Shown here: positions 17,454-26,615 of the stretch, piece by piece | Numbering within the stretch: the stretch's first letter is position 1 | Layout of the letters: the number at the start of each line of letters is the position of its first letter | DNA from: Chitinimonas koreensis | GTDB lineage: Bacteria > Pseudomonadota > Gammaproteobacteria > Burkholderiales > Chitinimonadaceae | Assembly: GCF_014353015.1 (NCBI RefSeq) | Contig: NZ_CP060704.1 | Location: forward strand, 5,233,001-5,297,000 | DNA length: 64,000 nucleotides | Reading direction: 5' to 3' | Position numbers and translations under genes: made by a program | Notes under the pieces: model-generated | Databases searched by the model: none | What the model was told of the DNA's origin: nothing | Seen by the model: only the letters and a program-made list of their open reading frames with translations

Positions 17454-17944
17454 CGTGTTCTCCTCGGTTCGGAACTGCGGCGGGATCGGAACTGCGCCGA
17501 TTCTGAGCGCCTGCCGGAGGGCGAATCCAGCGCAGGAGGGAGATACGATCCATCTGGAAAACAGATAGCCGATGGCGGCCCAGGCCTCCGCCGAGTCGCT
17601 CAACCCTGGATATGGCCATGCCGCAGTGCAGCAGCTGCGCGCCGATCGGCCGGCCCGATCGCTTGCAGATGGCTATTTGCCTGGCTTCCAGCCGATTGCT
17701 GCGGCGCGTGCATCGCCGTATCGAGGCGGCCGCGGCGGAATTCGGCAAAACCGATGGGCCGACGCCGCCGCACACGTCATTTCGGCCGATCCGATCAGTC
17801 CCGCTGCTTTATCTGGAAAACCGATGACCCAGGAAGGCGGCGCGCAATGCCGCCCGGCCCGGATTGCGCGCCGGACCGTTGCAATCCGTCACTGTCCGCC
17901 AGGCCGGACATCCGGCGGCATGCCCGCCGGCGAGCCGGGCAGGC
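17454..17944 (-). promoter_or_regulatory. upstream region of ydcS with repeated operator-like sites
   Basis: This 491-base stretch has no credible gene. It contains ATCTG-GAAAA-CAGAT (17552-17566), a perfect inverted repeat with a 5-base centre about 100 bases before the ydcS start. A second copy with one change (ATCTGGAAAACCGAT) lies at 17811-17825, and another CAGAT half-site at 17666-17670. The repeated palindrome suggests a regulator of putrescine uptake, but no regulator gene is adjacent and no clear -10/-35 pair was found. Confidence 0.45.
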
Positions 17945-18499
17945 TCAACCGTCGCGCCACTTGATCGAGCAGCCGATGCTCGGCACCTGCTCGAGCGGCC
18001 CGTCGCCGAGCATGGCGATCTGCTTCATCGCCTCGAACAGCTCGCGCCGCGCGCCCGGCACCATGTGGCGGCCGGAGGAATCGAAGCGGCCGCGGTACCG
18101 CAGCTTCAGATCGCTGTCGTAGCCGAAGAAATCGGGCGTGCAGACCGCGCCATAGGCGCGCGCGACCTGCTGGTCCGCGTCGAACAGATAGGGGAAGCCG
18201 AACTGATAGGCCTTGGCATAGGCCTTCATATGCTCGAAATCGTCCTCGGGATAGGCCGCCGGATCGTTGCTGCTGATCGCCACGCTGCGGATGCCGAACG
18301 GTTCGAGCTCGCGGCAGGTCTCCACCAGCGATTCGCGGATCGCCTTCACGTAGGGGCAGTGGTTGCAGATGAACATCACCAGGAGGCCGTTCGGGCCGCG
18401 CAGGTCGGCCAGCCGGTGGTTGCGGCCGTCGACGCCGGGCAGTTCGAAGTCGGGCGCCGCGAGACCGATGTCGCCGCGGGGAGTGGTAAGGGAGACCAT
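17945..18499 (-). CDS. thioredoxin-fold peroxiredoxin-like protein
   Basis: 184-residue protein of the AhpC/TSA-Redoxin type found in many proteobacteria as 'thioredoxin family protein'. The N-terminus (APDFELPGVDGRNHRLADL) is the peroxiredoxin-like entry strand. The probable redox motif is FICNHCPYVK near residue 43, a CxxC with a proline after it. FDADQQVARAYGAVCTPDFF carries the cis-Pro region (TPDFF). No signal peptide is visible, so it is probably cytoplasmic. The family is clear, the substrate is not. Monocistronic, divergent from rsmE. Confidence 0.8.
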   Translation of the reverse strand: MVSLTTPRGDIGLAAPDFELPGVDGRNHRLADLRGPNGLLVMFICNHCPYVKAIRESLVETCRELEPFGIRSVAISSNDPAAYPEDDFEHMKAYAKAYQFGFPYLFDADQQVARAYGAVCTPDFFGYDSDLKLRYRGRFDSSGRHMVPGARRELFEAMKQIAMLGDGPLEQVPSIGCSIKWRDG

Positions 18500-18602
18500 A
18501 GGGGGCAGGCCGGAGGAGGAATGGGTCGATTATAGGGCGCCGGATCGGCCTGCCGAGGCTGGCATAATCGCGCGATTCCGATTCATCCATGTCGCCACGC
18601 CC

Positions 18603-19325
18603 ATGCCCCGCCTCTTCGTCGACGCCCCGCTCGCCACCGGTCTCGAATTCGACCTGCCCGAAGCCGCCGCCCGCCATGTCCAGGTACTGCGCCTGCAACC
18701 GGGCGAGGCGCTGACGCTGTTCGACGGCCGCGGCGGCGAATACGCGGCGCGGGTGCGCGAGATGGGCAAGCGCCATGTCCGGGTCGCTGTCGAGGGCTTC
18801 GACGCGACCGAGCGCGAATCGCCGTTCCGGCTGACGCTGCTGCAGGCGCTGTCGGCCACCGAGCGGATGGACTACACGGTGCAGAAGGCGACCGAGCTCG
18901 GCGTGGCCGAGATCCGCATCGTGCAGTCGGCCTACTGCGGCTACAAGCTGGCGGCCGACCGCGTCGACAAACGCATGCAGCATTGGCGCGGCGTGGCCGA
19001 ATCGGCCGCCGAACAGTGCGGCCGCACGCGGGTGCCGGCGCTCCATGCGCCGGTGCGGCTGGAACAGGCGCTGGCCGAGGCGCCGAGCGCCGCGCTGCGG
19101 CTGCTGCTGTCGCCCATCGGCGCGATCCGGCCGGCCGAGTTGCCGGCTGCCGCCAGCGAGGCGGTGGTCTTGATCGGGCCCGAGGGCGGCTTCTCGGCCG
19201 ACGAGGAATCCCTCGCCGCGCTGGCCGGCTTCACGCCGCTGCTGCTCGGCCCGCGCATCCTGCGCACCGAGACGGCGACGCCGGTGGTCGCGGCCTTGCT
19301 GCAGGCGCGTTACGGCGATTTCTGA
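18603..19325 (+). CDS. rsmE: 16S rRNA (uracil(1498)-N(3))-methyltransferase
   Basis: A SPOUT-class methyltransferase of 240 residues that methylates N3 of U1498 in 16S rRNA. An N-terminal PUA-like domain (HVQVLRLQPGEALTLFDGRG) is followed by the SPOUT domain. The trefoil-knot AdoMet loops are ALSATERMDYTVQKATELGV, LIGPEGGFSADE and LGPRILRTETA, all hallmark RsmE motifs. ATG 18603 gives MPRLFVDAPL; a CATAAT box (18563-18568) lies 35 bases upstream. Followed by a long REP-type hairpin. Confidence 0.95.
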   Translation: MPRLFVDAPLATGLEFDLPEAAARHVQVLRLQPGEALTLFDGRGGEYAARVREMGKRHVRVAVEGFDATERESPFRLTLLQALSATERMDYTVQKATELGVAEIRIVQSAYCGYKLAADRVDKRMQHWRGVAESAAEQCGRTRVPALHAPVRLEQALAEAPSAALRLLLSPIGAIRPAELPAAASEAVVLIGPEGGFSADEESLAALAGFTPLLLGPRILRTETATPVVAALLQARYGDF

Positions 19326-19369
19326 ACGGCCCGGCGACGCGCCGGATCTTCACGGTTGCCAAAGATTGG

Positions 19370-19438
19370 GTAGGAGCGGCTTCAGCCGCGAACGGTCGGT
19401 GGCGCTCGACCGGCATTCGCGGCTGAAGCCGCTCCTAC
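19370..19438 (+). repeat. REP-like long hairpin
   Basis: The arms 19370-19392 and 19416-19438 (23 bases each, beginning GTAGGAGCGGCTTCAG) are perfect inverted copies around a 23-base centre that itself has a CGGTCG/CGACCG stem. The sequence matches the GTAGGAGCGGCTTC-type REP family that I know from pseudomonads and other proteobacteria. It lies between the convergent ends of rsmE and the DMT gene, where it could terminate both. Confidence 0.8.
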
Positions 19439-19516
19439 GGTGATGCCGGCGCCTGGACGTCCTTTTCCCGCGCGCTTCGACGACTCGGCAGAAGGAAGGG
19501 CCCAGCCCGGCGCCGC

Positions 19517-20422
19517 TCACTCGGTCTCGCGCGCCAGCCGGTCGGCCCACTGCTTCCACAGCGGCAGCTGGTGCACCAGCAGGCCGAACACGATCAGCGC
19601 GGTGCCGGACAGCAGTCCGGCCGAGACCGCCTCGCCGTCGGCCAGGTGGCCCAGCGCCAGCGCGGTGACCGGCGTGATCAGCGTGATCAGCGCCACGTGG
19701 GCGGTCGGCAGGCGCTGGATCAGCAGGTAGTAGAGGCTCATCGCCAGCACCGAGCCGACCGCCGCCAAGTAGGCCACCGCCCCCCAGCTCCGTACCCCGG
19801 CCGCGCTCGGCCACTGCCCGTCGAGCAGCGCCCAGGCCGCCAGCGACAGCACGGCACTGACCGTCAGCGCACCGGCCGCGGTCGCCAGCGGCGGCGTATC
19901 GCCGCCGTGGCGCTTGGTCAGCACCGCGCCGAGCGCCTGCAGCAACACGCCCATCAGGCCGCCGGCGATGCCCAGGTGGGCCTCCGGCCCGAGCGCGACG
20001 CGATCGCCGAAGATCAGCCACAGCCCGGCCAGGCCCAGCGCCATGCCGGCCAGCTGGCCGCGGCCCGGCCGCTCGCCGATCAGCGAGGTCGCGCACAGCG
20101 CGGTGATCAGCGGCGACAGGCCGAACAGCACCGCCATCAGCCCCGACGAGATATGGCGCGCGCCGAAATAGGTGCAGGCCATCGACAGCGCCATCGCCAG
20201 CCCGGCGATCAGGTAGGTGCGCCGCGCCGCCCGGTCGAACGGCAGGGGCCGACGCAGCAGCAACAGCAGCAGGACGGCCAGCGCGGCGCCGAGCGTCATG
20301 CGCGCGGCCAGCGCGGCGGTGAACGACATGCCGGCCACCGACCAGCGGATGGCCAGCGCGGTGGTGGACCAGACCAGCACCACGCCGAGGTAGGCGAAGG
20401 AAGTAGGCACGGCGGTAGGCAC
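19517..20422 (-). CDS. EamA/DMT-family permease
   Basis: About 301 residues with ten predicted membrane helices in two EamA repeats, the drug/metabolite transporter layout. YFGARHISSGLMAVLFGLSPLI in the first repeat and LPTAHVALITLITPVTAL in the second are typical helix-3/4 regions. Substrate cannot be predicted. The true start is uncertain: the frame is open to 20542 and overlaps the next gene, and the likely starts are two GTG codons (20422, 20410) inside a perfect 12-base tandem duplication; neither has a good ribosome site. It overlaps no gene if GTG 20422 is used. Confidence 0.8.
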   Translation of the reverse strand: MPTAVPTSFAYLGVVLVWSTTALAIRWSVAGMSFTAALAARMTLGAALAVLLLLLLRRPLPFDRAARRTYLIAGLAMALSMACTYFGARHISSGLMAVLFGLSPLITALCATSLIGERPGRGQLAGMALGLAGLWLIFGDRVALGPEAHLGIAGGLMGVLLQALGAVLTKRHGGDTPPLATAAGALTVSAVLSLAAWALLDGQWPSAAGVRSWGAVAYLAAVGSVLAMSLYYLLIQRLPTAHVALITLITPVTALALGHLADGEAVSAGLLSGTALIVFGLLVHQLPLWKQWADRLARETE

Positions 20423-20477
20423 GGCGGTAGAGCTTGCGGACGGAAGGGAGGGAGGCCGCCGGAGGGCGGAGCGCCGC

Positions 20478-21020
20478 TTATAACACGGCCGGCGTATGCA
20501 GCGGCTTCTCCAGCACCACCGTGTCGGCCAGGAAGCCGGCATCGCGGCGGCGCTCGCCGGTCTCGCGGAAACCGAGCCGGCGCCAGAACGGGAAGGCCGG
20601 CTCGTTGCTGGCGACCACGCCGATGCGCATGGTCTCGATGCGCGGCCAGCGCTGCGCCAGCGCCTCGACCTCGAGGTAGGCCAGGCGGCCCAGGCCCTTG
20701 CCCTGCCAGGACTCGGCCAGCAGCAACAGGCCGATGCTGGCCTGCTCCGGGTAGGGCCAGCCGCGCAGCACCATCACGATGCCGATCAGGGTCTGGTCCG
20801 GGTCGTCGAGGTGGATGCCGTAGATCTGCTGATCGCCGATGCTCTTGCCCGGCGGCAGCTGGCGGCCGTCGAACCAGGCGGCGACCGCATCGCGGCCGGG
20901 CATGCCCTTGCCCTCGCTGAGCAGCCAGTAGTTGGGCGCCTGGCTCGCCACCGCCAGCACCGCGTTCAGTTGCGCCGCATCGGGCACCACGATGCGTTCG
21001 AGCCGGATCGACACGGCCAT
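20478..21020 (-). CDS. GNAT-family N-acetyltransferase
   Basis: 180 residues from ATG 21018-21020; a TTG at 21041 would add seven residues. The acetyl-CoA motif A of GNAT proteins is visible as IGLLLLAESWQGKGLGRLA (Q-x-x-G-x-G/A), followed by EVEALAQRW, and motif B as VVASNEPAFPFWRRLGFRETGERR near the C-terminus. These place it in the acetyltransferase fold; the acceptor is unknown. It may be transcribed with the permease gene behind it. A terminator-like hairpin lies just upstream and separates it from the ccsB gene. Confidence 0.85.
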   Translation of the reverse strand: MAVSIRLERIVVPDAAQLNAVLAVASQAPNYWLLSEGKGMPGRDAVAAWFDGRQLPPGKSIGDQQIYGIHLDDPDQTLIGIVMVLRGWPYPEQASIGLLLLAESWQGKGLGRLAYLEVEALAQRWPRIETMRIGVVASNEPAFPFWRRLGFRETGERRRDAGFLADTVVLEKPLHTPAVL

Positions 21021-21033
21021 CTCCTCTTCGCCG

Positions 21034-21065
21034 ACAAGCAAACGGCCAGGCTGGAGCCTGGCCGT
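21034..21065 (-). terminator. terminator after ccsB
   Basis: An 11-base inverted repeat, ACGGCCAGGCT / AGCCTGGCCGT (21042-21065), is followed on the minus strand by TTTGCTTGT. It lies 65 bases past the ccsB stop and directly before the acetyltransferase start. Confidence 0.65.
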
Positions 21066-21129
21066 ATATTAGACAGTGTTAATTTTACCAGCAGCGAGCC
21101 GGGCGGTGGCCAATATATCGATCGGCGCC

Positions 21130-22286
21130 CTACAGCGAGCCGTAGGAATGCAGGCCGGACAGGAACATGTTGACGCCGAGGAAGGCGAAGGTGGTCACCA
21201 AGAGGCCGATCACCGCCCACCAGGCCAGCACGTTGCCGCGCCAGCCCTTGACCAGCCGGACGTGCAGCCAGGCCGCGTAGTTGAGCCAGACGATCAGCGC
21301 CCAGGTCTCCTTCGGATCCCAGCTCCAGTAGCCGCCCAGGCGTCGGCCGCCCACATGGCGCCGAGGATGGTGGCGATGGTGAAGAACAGGAAGCCGACCG
21401 CGATGGCCTTGTACATCACCTCGCCCAGCGTGTCGTAGCTCGGCAGCCGCGAGGCCAGCACGCCGTAAGAGGACAGCAGCTGCGCCACGCCGAGCATGGC
21501 GGCCAGCGCGAACGAGCCGTAGCCGACGAAGTTGGCCGGCACGTGGATCTTCATCCACCACGACTGCAGCGCCGGGATCAGCGGCTGGATCTCGTGCGCC
21601 TGGCGATCGAAGGTGTACCAGAGGATGAAGCCGACCGCGGCGCTCACCACCAGCAGCACGAAGGCGCCCATGCGGCGGGTGGCGAAGCGCTGCTCGTAGT
21701 AGAGGTACATCAGCGCGGTGATGAAGCAGAACAGGATGAACACTTCGTACAGGTTGGACACCGGTACGTGACCGACGTCGGCGCCGATCAGGTAGCCCTC
21801 GCGCCAGCGCACGAAGAACCACACCATGGCCGCGCCGGCCGCCGCCCAGGTCAGCCAGGAGCCGATCGCGTCGGCGGTGTCGGAGCGGCGCAAGAGGCCG
21901 ACCCAGTACATCAGCATGGCGAGGAAGAACAGCACGCACATCCACATCACCGCCGACTGGCTGGCCAGCACGTACTTGAGCCAGAACGCGCTCTGGCCCC
22001 GCGCCAGGTCGTCGCCGTACAGCGCGACGCCGCCGAGCGCCAGCAGGCCGCACAGCGGCACGAACAGGCGGATCGGTTTCCAGAACCAGCCGAAGGCGAT
22101 CAACCCGGCCACGGCGGCCAGCAGGATGGCCTGCTCGTAGACGTCCATCAGCGCGTGGTAGCGGCCGAAGGCGATGCCGCCGGCCAGCAGCACCAGGCCG
22201 GCGAACAGGTGGTCGCCCCACTTCAGGCCGCGCCAGAACGGCGGATCGATCGAGGGCGGCACGGCGGCGAGTTGGCTGGTGTTCAT
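21130..22286 (-). pseudogene. ccsB: cytochrome c biogenesis protein CcsB (ResC), frameshifted
   Basis: CcsB/ResC is the heme-channel partner of ResB in System II cytochrome c maturation. Frame one encodes the N-terminal 310 or so residues from ATG 22284-22286 (MNTSQLAAVPP) with multiple membrane helices and HVPVSNLYEVFIL. It breaks off after LGAMWAADAW, where the essential tryptophan-rich motif should begin. The motif continues in the next frame as GGYWSWDPKETWALIVW and reads to the end (GLHSYGSL). Restoring one G in the GGG at 21335-21337 joins the frames. The protein is normally needed for all c-type cytochromes, and cytochrome c4 is encoded next door, so a base-call error is more likely than a dead gene. 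The start overlaps the resB stop by ATGA. Confidence 0.9.
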
Positions 22287-24310
22287 GGCGTTTCCCCTTG
22301 GGATTGCGGGCCGGCAATGGCGGCCAGCGCGGCGCGGTGGGCGGCGAATTCGCGCTCGGTCTGGTCGTCGCGGCGGTTGGAGCTCAGCGCCAGCAAGAGG
22401 CGCCCCTGGCCGGCGAAGACCCAGATGCGATTCTCGCGGATATAGAACATGCAGAAAATGCCCAGTACCAGCAGCAGGCTGCCGAAATAGACCAGGTTCT
22501 TGCCCGGGCTGCGGGTGAGCTGGAAGCCGCTCGACTTCACTTCCTCGAAGCCGGTCGGCTGCAGGTAGAAGCCGCTGCCGTAATCGAAGCTGGCCGAGAC
22601 CGCCACCAGGCCGTCCATCAGGAAGCGGTAGCGCGCCTCGTCGAGCTCGGCCACCGGCAGGCCGGCGCGCTCCTGCGCCAGCGCCTGCGCGTCGATCACC
22701 GCGCCCTGCAGCAGCTTGATATAGGTCTGCGCCACCGCCTGGCGCTTGTCCTGCGGCACCTTGGCGTCGAGGAAGCGCTCGAGCGCGGCGAAGCCGCCTT
22801 CCGAGAAGCGCTGCAGCACCCATTGCAGGCTCTGCTCGAATTCCTGCCGGAACGGGCCGCTGATGGCGCCCTCGCGCTCGGCCCGCTCGGCGGTGCGGCG
22901 GGCGATGTCGGGCCAGGCCGCCGGATCGAACAGCACCGCGCGCAGACGCATGAAGCCGTCGATGCGGAAATCGCCGTCGAGCGGGATGCGGACGAAGGCG
23001 AACGGATCGGCCACCTGGCTGCGCACGCCGCTCATCAGGTAGTAGCGGCCGTCGTTCTCGACCGGCGACAGGTAGTTCAGGTACTCGCGCGCCTGGCCCT
23101 GGCCGTCGCGCACCTTGAACTGGATCGATGGGCCGACGTTCTTCACCTTCTTCACGGCCTTCACCTGGCGCGCGTCCTGCATCAGCTTGCCCAGGCCCTC
23201 GGCCTCGGCGGTGGCGCCGAGGTTCTCGATGTTGAAGGCGCGGAATTCGCCGAATTCGAGCGTGAGCGGCTGGCCGCGCCAGGACAGCGGCAGGTTGTTC
23301 TGCGAGACGGCGCGCAGGGGCTGCGGCGCGGCGCTGCGGCCGGCCCAGTCCCACAGCGCGAATTCGAGCTTCGAGCCGCCGTCGCCGAAGCTCGACTGGT
23401 AGATCGCGATGCCGTCGACGATCAGCGGATGGTTGACCTTGACCGTCGCCGTGCGGATCTTGCCGCTGGCCTTGTCGATGACCTCGATGTCGCTGGCGAA
23501 CAGCTTGGGCTGGCCGGTGCTGTAGTGCTCGATGTGGAATTTCTTCAGCCGCAGCTGGAAGGGCAGTTCCTGCACGAAGTAGCCGCGGCCGGCATTGACG
23601 AAGGCGACGTCGCCGGCGCCGCCCTCGGGCAGATCGAGGATGCCGCGGAACGACAGGTTGCCGACGCCGAGCCGGCTCTCGGCCGGCACCTGGCTCTGCG
23701 GCACGTTGCGCATCTCGACGCGCTTGCTGCCGATCATCTCCTGCAGCTTGAACGGCAGGTTGCCGTCGAGCAGGCCGCCGATGCAGATGATCACGATGGC
23801 GGCGTGGGCGAACAGGTAGCCGAGCCGCTGCAGGCTGCCCTTCTTGGCCGCCAGCAGCGTGCCGTCGTCGCGCTCGGCCTGCCTGAAGCGATAGCCCTGG
23901 GCGGCCAGCCACTGGCGCGCCGCCGGAATCGCGGCGGCGGGATCGGCCGCGTCAAACTCGGCCTGGTGCGCCATCGCGCGCAGCGACTTCAGCGCGGCGT
24001 GCTCGCGGTAGTGGCGCACGTCGCGCAGCACGCCGGGCAGGTGGCGATAGATGCACAGCGAGGTCGACAGCACCAGGAAGGCCAGGATGCCGAGAAACCA
24101 GCCGGCGTGGTAGACGTCGAACAGCCCCAGCCATTCGAACGGGACGAACCAGAAATCGCCGAACTCGATGGCGTAGTTCGGATAGGGCTGGTTCTGCTGC
24201 AGCACCGTGCCGATCACCGAGGCGATGGCGATGACGGTGAGCAGGCTGATGGCGAAGCGCATCGAACTCAGGAGCTCGAACAGCGCCCGCGCGAAAGAGG
24301 TGCGTCGCAC
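22283..24310 (-). CDS. resB: cytochrome c biogenesis protein ResB
   Basis: ResB/Ccs1, about 675 residues, which with CcsB carries heme across the membrane and attaches it to apocytochromes. Signature N-terminal segment ARALFELLSSMRFAISLL, then the first helices with VIGTVLQQNQPYPNYAIEFG and the helix pair near FYIREN at the C-terminal end. The large periplasmic domain lies between. The start is uncertain: GTG 24308-24310 keeps the conserved LLSSMRFA part, while ATG 24260-24262 would begin inside it, so GTG is preferred. Follows the cytochrome c4 gene after a 77-base gap with two hairpins; coupled to ccsB by an ATGA overlap. Confidence 0.92.
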   Translation of the reverse strand: MRRTSFARALFELLSSMRFAISLLTVIAIASVIGTVLQQNQPYPNYAIEFGDFWFVPFEWLGLFDVYHAGWFLGILAFLVLSTSLCIYRHLPGVLRDVRHYREHAALKSLRAMAHQAEFDAADPAAAIPAARQWLAAQGYRFRQAERDDGTLLAAKKGSLQRLGYLFAHAAIVIICIGGLLDGNLPFKLQEMIGSKRVEMRNVPQSQVPAESRLGVGNLSFRGILDLPEGGAGDVAFVNAGRGYFVQELPFQLRLKKFHIEHYSTGQPKLFASDIEVIDKASGKIRTATVKVNHPLIVDGIAIYQSSFGDGGSKLEFALWDWAGRSAAPQPLRAVSQNNLPLSWRGQPLTLEFGEFRAFNIENLGATAEAEGLGKLMQDARQVKAVKKVKNVGPSIQFKVRDGQGQAREYLNYLSPVENDGRYYLMSGVRSQVADPFAFVRIPLDGDFRIDGFMRLRAVLFDPAAWPDIARRTAERAEREGAISGPFRQEFEQSLQWVLQRFSEGGFAALERFLDAKVPQDKRQAVAQTYIKLLQGAVIDAQALAQERAGLPVAELDEARYRFLMDGLVAVSASFDYGSGFYLQPTGFEEVKSSGFQLTRSPGKNLVYFGSLLLVLGIFCMFYIRENRIWVFAGQGRLLLALSSNRRDDQTEREFAAHRAALAAIAGPQSQGETP

Positions 24311-24326
24311 GGCGTTTCTCAACAAG

Positions 24327-24381
24327 AAGGGGTGGCACGGGGCCACCCCTTGGGTGCAGCGGGGCCGGAAAGTTCCGGCCC
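24327..24381 (-). terminator. two hairpins between cytochrome c4 gene and resB
   Basis: AAGGGGTGGC/GCCACCCCTT (24327-24351) and GGGCCGGAA/TTCCGGCCC (24362-24381) follow the cytochrome c4 stop. The U-tracts are weak, so they probably attenuate read-through into resB and do not stop it. Confidence 0.4.
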
Positions 24382-24387
24382 GACGGC

Positions 24388-25008
24388 TCAGCGCAGGCCG
24401 GCGATGTATTCGGCCACGGCCTTCATGTCCTGCTCGGACAGCTTGGCGGCGATCGGCGCCATCACCGCGTTCTTGCGGTCGGTACCGGCCTTGTAGTTGT
24501 TCAGCGAGGTCACCACGTAGGCGGCGTGCTGGCCGCCCAGGCGCGGGAACTGCACCGGGATGCCGGCGCCATTCGGGCCGTGGCAGGCCATGCAGGCCGG
24601 CACGCCGGACGCCGCGATGCCGCCGCGGTAGATCTTCTTGCCGGCTTCGATCAGCGCCTTGTCGGTGCCGGCGCGCTCCTTCGGCTTCTGCTCGCCGAAG
24701 TAGGCAGCCAGATTGCGCATGTCCGCATCGCCCAGGTTGGCCACCTGGCCCATCATGATCGGATTCTTGCGCTCGCCCTTCTTGAAGGCCTGCAGTTGGG
24801 CGTACAGGTATTCGGGATGCTGGCCGGCCAGGCTCGGATTGGCGCTGGCCGCGCTGTTGCCGTCGGCGCCGTGGCAGGCCGCGCAGACCTGGTCGACGAT
24901 CGCCTTGCCCTTGGCCGGATCGGCCTTGGGCTTGGCTGCGGGCGCATCGGCGGCGATGGCGAAGGAAGCGGCGAAGCCGAACAGGACTGCCAGCGCGCTG
25001 CGTTTCAT
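24388..25008 (-). CDS. diheme cytochrome c4
   Basis: 206 residues with a Sec signal (MKRSALAVLFGFAASFAIAA) and two cytochrome c domains. Each has a heme site: CAACH near residue 42 and CMACH near residue 138. Each has downstream methionines suitable as sixth ligands (NPIMMGQV; NAVMAPIA). Two similar class I domains of about 90 residues are the cytochrome c4 pattern, periplasmic electron donors to terminal oxidases such as cbb3. AAGGAG lies eight bases before ATG 25006-25008. It stands upstream of resB-ccsB, the maturation genes it depends on. Confidence 0.9.
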   Translation of the reverse strand: MKRSALAVLFGFAASFAIAADAPAAKPKADPAKGKAIVDQVCAACHGADGNSAASANPSLAGQHPEYLYAQLQAFKKGERKNPIMMGQVANLGDADMRNLAAYFGEQKPKERAGTDKALIEAGKKIYRGGIAASGVPACMACHGPNGAGIPVQFPRLGGQHAAYVVTSLNNYKAGTDRKNAVMAPIAAKLSEQDMKAVAEYIAGLR

Positions 25009-25185
25009 AGAAGCAACTCCTTGAGGACGATGGGTGCGGCGACGGCGCCGTCGTTGTTGGTTGTCGCGCGGGGTGAGATGGGGCTGGGAAGCGCCCGCGC
25101 GCCAAGGCATTGATTCAAACCTGATATTCTATCCGAAGCTCACGACGCCGCAAAAGCGCGGCTCACTCCCGGATTCCAGCCCCTC

Positions 25186-25824
25186 ATGTCCCTGTTCCGC
25201 CAGCTCCGCTTCCATACCACCGTCAACGAACTGCACATGCTGCCCGCCGGCGGCATCGAAGTCGCCTTCGCCGGCCGCTCCAACGCCGGGAAGTCCAGCG
25301 CCATCAACACCTTGGCCGACCACACCCGGCTCGCCTTCGTCTCCAAGACGCCGGGCCGCACCCAGCACATCAACTACTTCGACTTCGGCGAAGGCCGCTT
25401 CCTGGTCGACCTGCCCGGCTATGGCTACGCCCAGGTGCCCGAGGCGATCCGCGCGCACTGGGAGAAACTGCTCGGCCACTATCTCGCCACCCGGCCCAAC
25501 CTGATCGGCCTGGTGCTGCTGATGGATGCGCGCCACCCGCTCAAGCCGCTCGACGAGCGCATGCTCGACTGGTTCATCCCGACCGGCCGGCCGGTCCACG
25601 TGCTGCTGACCAAGGCCGACAAGCTCACCCGCCAGGAGCAGGCCAAGACGCTGGCCGCCGTGCGCGACAAGCTCGGCAGCTGGCCGCAGTGCAGCGTGCA
25701 ATTGTTCTCGAGCCTGAAGAAGACCGGCATCGAGGAAGCCGAGGCGGTGGTCGGCGGCTGGTTCGCCGCCGCGCGGGCGCAGGACGCGGACGGGGACGAA
25801 GACGAGGCGCCGGCCGCCGAGTGA
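25186..25824 (+). CDS. engB: ribosome biogenesis GTPase YsxC/EngB
   Basis: Essential small GTPase of 212 residues that assists 50S assembly. G1 is GRSNAGKSS near residue 31, the switch region is KTPGRTQHINYF, G3 is LVDLPGYGYAQV, G4 is TKADKLTR, and the C-terminal G5 region contains FSSLKKTGIEEA. The acidic tail after 195 is not conserved. It is divergent from the cytochrome c4 gene, a frequent arrangement in betaproteobacteria. No clear -35/-10 pair was identified in the 177-base divergent spacer. Confidence 0.95.
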   Translation: MSLFRQLRFHTTVNELHMLPAGGIEVAFAGRSNAGKSSAINTLADHTRLAFVSKTPGRTQHINYFDFGEGRFLVDLPGYGYAQVPEAIRAHWEKLLGHYLATRPNLIGLVLLMDARHPLKPLDERMLDWFIPTGRPVHVLLTKADKLTRQEQAKTLAAVRDKLGSWPQCSVQLFSSLKKTGIEEAEAVVGGWFAAARAQDADGDEDEAPAAE

Positions 25825-25948
25825 ACGGCCATATGCGCGGCCGGGTCGCTTGCTGCATTGCCGCAGATCGGTGGGAACTAAACCGCGAGGGTGCGCTCTG
25901 ACCATACAGGTGTATCGCACGCCTCCCGCTTTCCCTCCCTGAGCGGGC

Positions 25949-26009
25949 GCCTGGCCACGACGGCCAGGCCTTTTGACCCCGGTCCTCTCCCCTTGGATCG
26001 GGGTTTTTT
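25949..26009 (+). terminator. two tandem terminators after engB
   Basis: GCCTGGCC/GGCCAGGC (25949-25969) is followed by CTTTT. A second stem, CCCCGGTCC with GGATCGGGG (25977-26003, one wobble), is followed by six Ts at 26004-26009. Together they end engB transcription about 125 bases after its stop. The remaining 199 bases before pilG are AT-richer than average and probably hold the pil promoter (a TATGTT-like -10 at 26147-26152), with no gene seen. Confidence 0.75.
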
Positions 26010-26208
26010 ATTTGCCGCGAATCGACTCGGCGATCTTGGAGTATTGCCGCGTCATGGCCGCCTGCAGCATGTCGGGATGGCTATTTCGGAACCAGCGCCT
26101 ACACTCCAAACTTGCCTACGTCATAGAGCTTTACGCTTCAATGTGCTATGTTAGCGTTCGCCGTTAAGGCGCCCAGCAAGCGCTCAACGGGTATAGGGAG
26201 ACAGGCCG

Positions 26209-26592
26209 ATGCAGAATCTCGCCGGCATCAAGGTCATGGTGATCGACGACAGCAATACCATCCGCCGCAGCGCCGAGATCTTCCTCGGCCAGGCGGGCTG
26301 CGAGGTCATCCTGGCCGAAGACGGCTTCGATGCGCTAGCCAAGATCAGCGACCATCATCCCGACGTGATCTTCGTCGACGTGATGATGCCGCGGCTAGAC
26401 GGGTACCAGACCTGTTCGCTGATCAAGAAGAATCCGCGGTTCAAATCCACGCCGGTGATCATGCTGTCGTCCAAGGACGGCCTGTTCGACCGCGCGCGCG
26501 GCCGCATGGTCGGCTCGGACGAATATCTGACCAAACCTTTTACCAAGGACAGCCTGCTGCAAGCGGTGGGCGCCCATGCAACTCACGCCTGA
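26209..26592 (+). CDS. pilG: twitching motility response regulator PilG
   Basis: Single-domain receiver of 127 residues. The acidic pair is in VMVIDDSNTIRR, the phosphorylated Asp is in VIFVDVMMPRLDGYQ, then the conserved Ser (MLSSKDG) and Lys (LTKPFTKD). In the Pil/Chp system of Pseudomonas, PilG is phosphorylated by the ChpA kinase and promotes pilus extension. It opens the pilG-H-I-J-chpA cluster in the usual order. The spacing of 23 bases to pilH supports one transcript. Confidence 0.93.
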   Translation: MQNLAGIKVMVIDDSNTIRRSAEIFLGQAGCEVILAEDGFDALAKISDHHPDVIFVDVMMPRLDGYQTCSLIKKNPRFKSTPVIMLSSKDGLFDRARGRMVGSDEYLTKPFTKDSLLQAVGAHATHA

Positions 26593-26615
26593 TCGGGCGT
26601 CATAGGACTTATAAA

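Noticed and set aside
17572..17964. Genes on plus in the ydcS upstream region
   Set aside because: The frames lack ribosome sites and coding character and overlap the thioredoxin-fold gene on the other strand.
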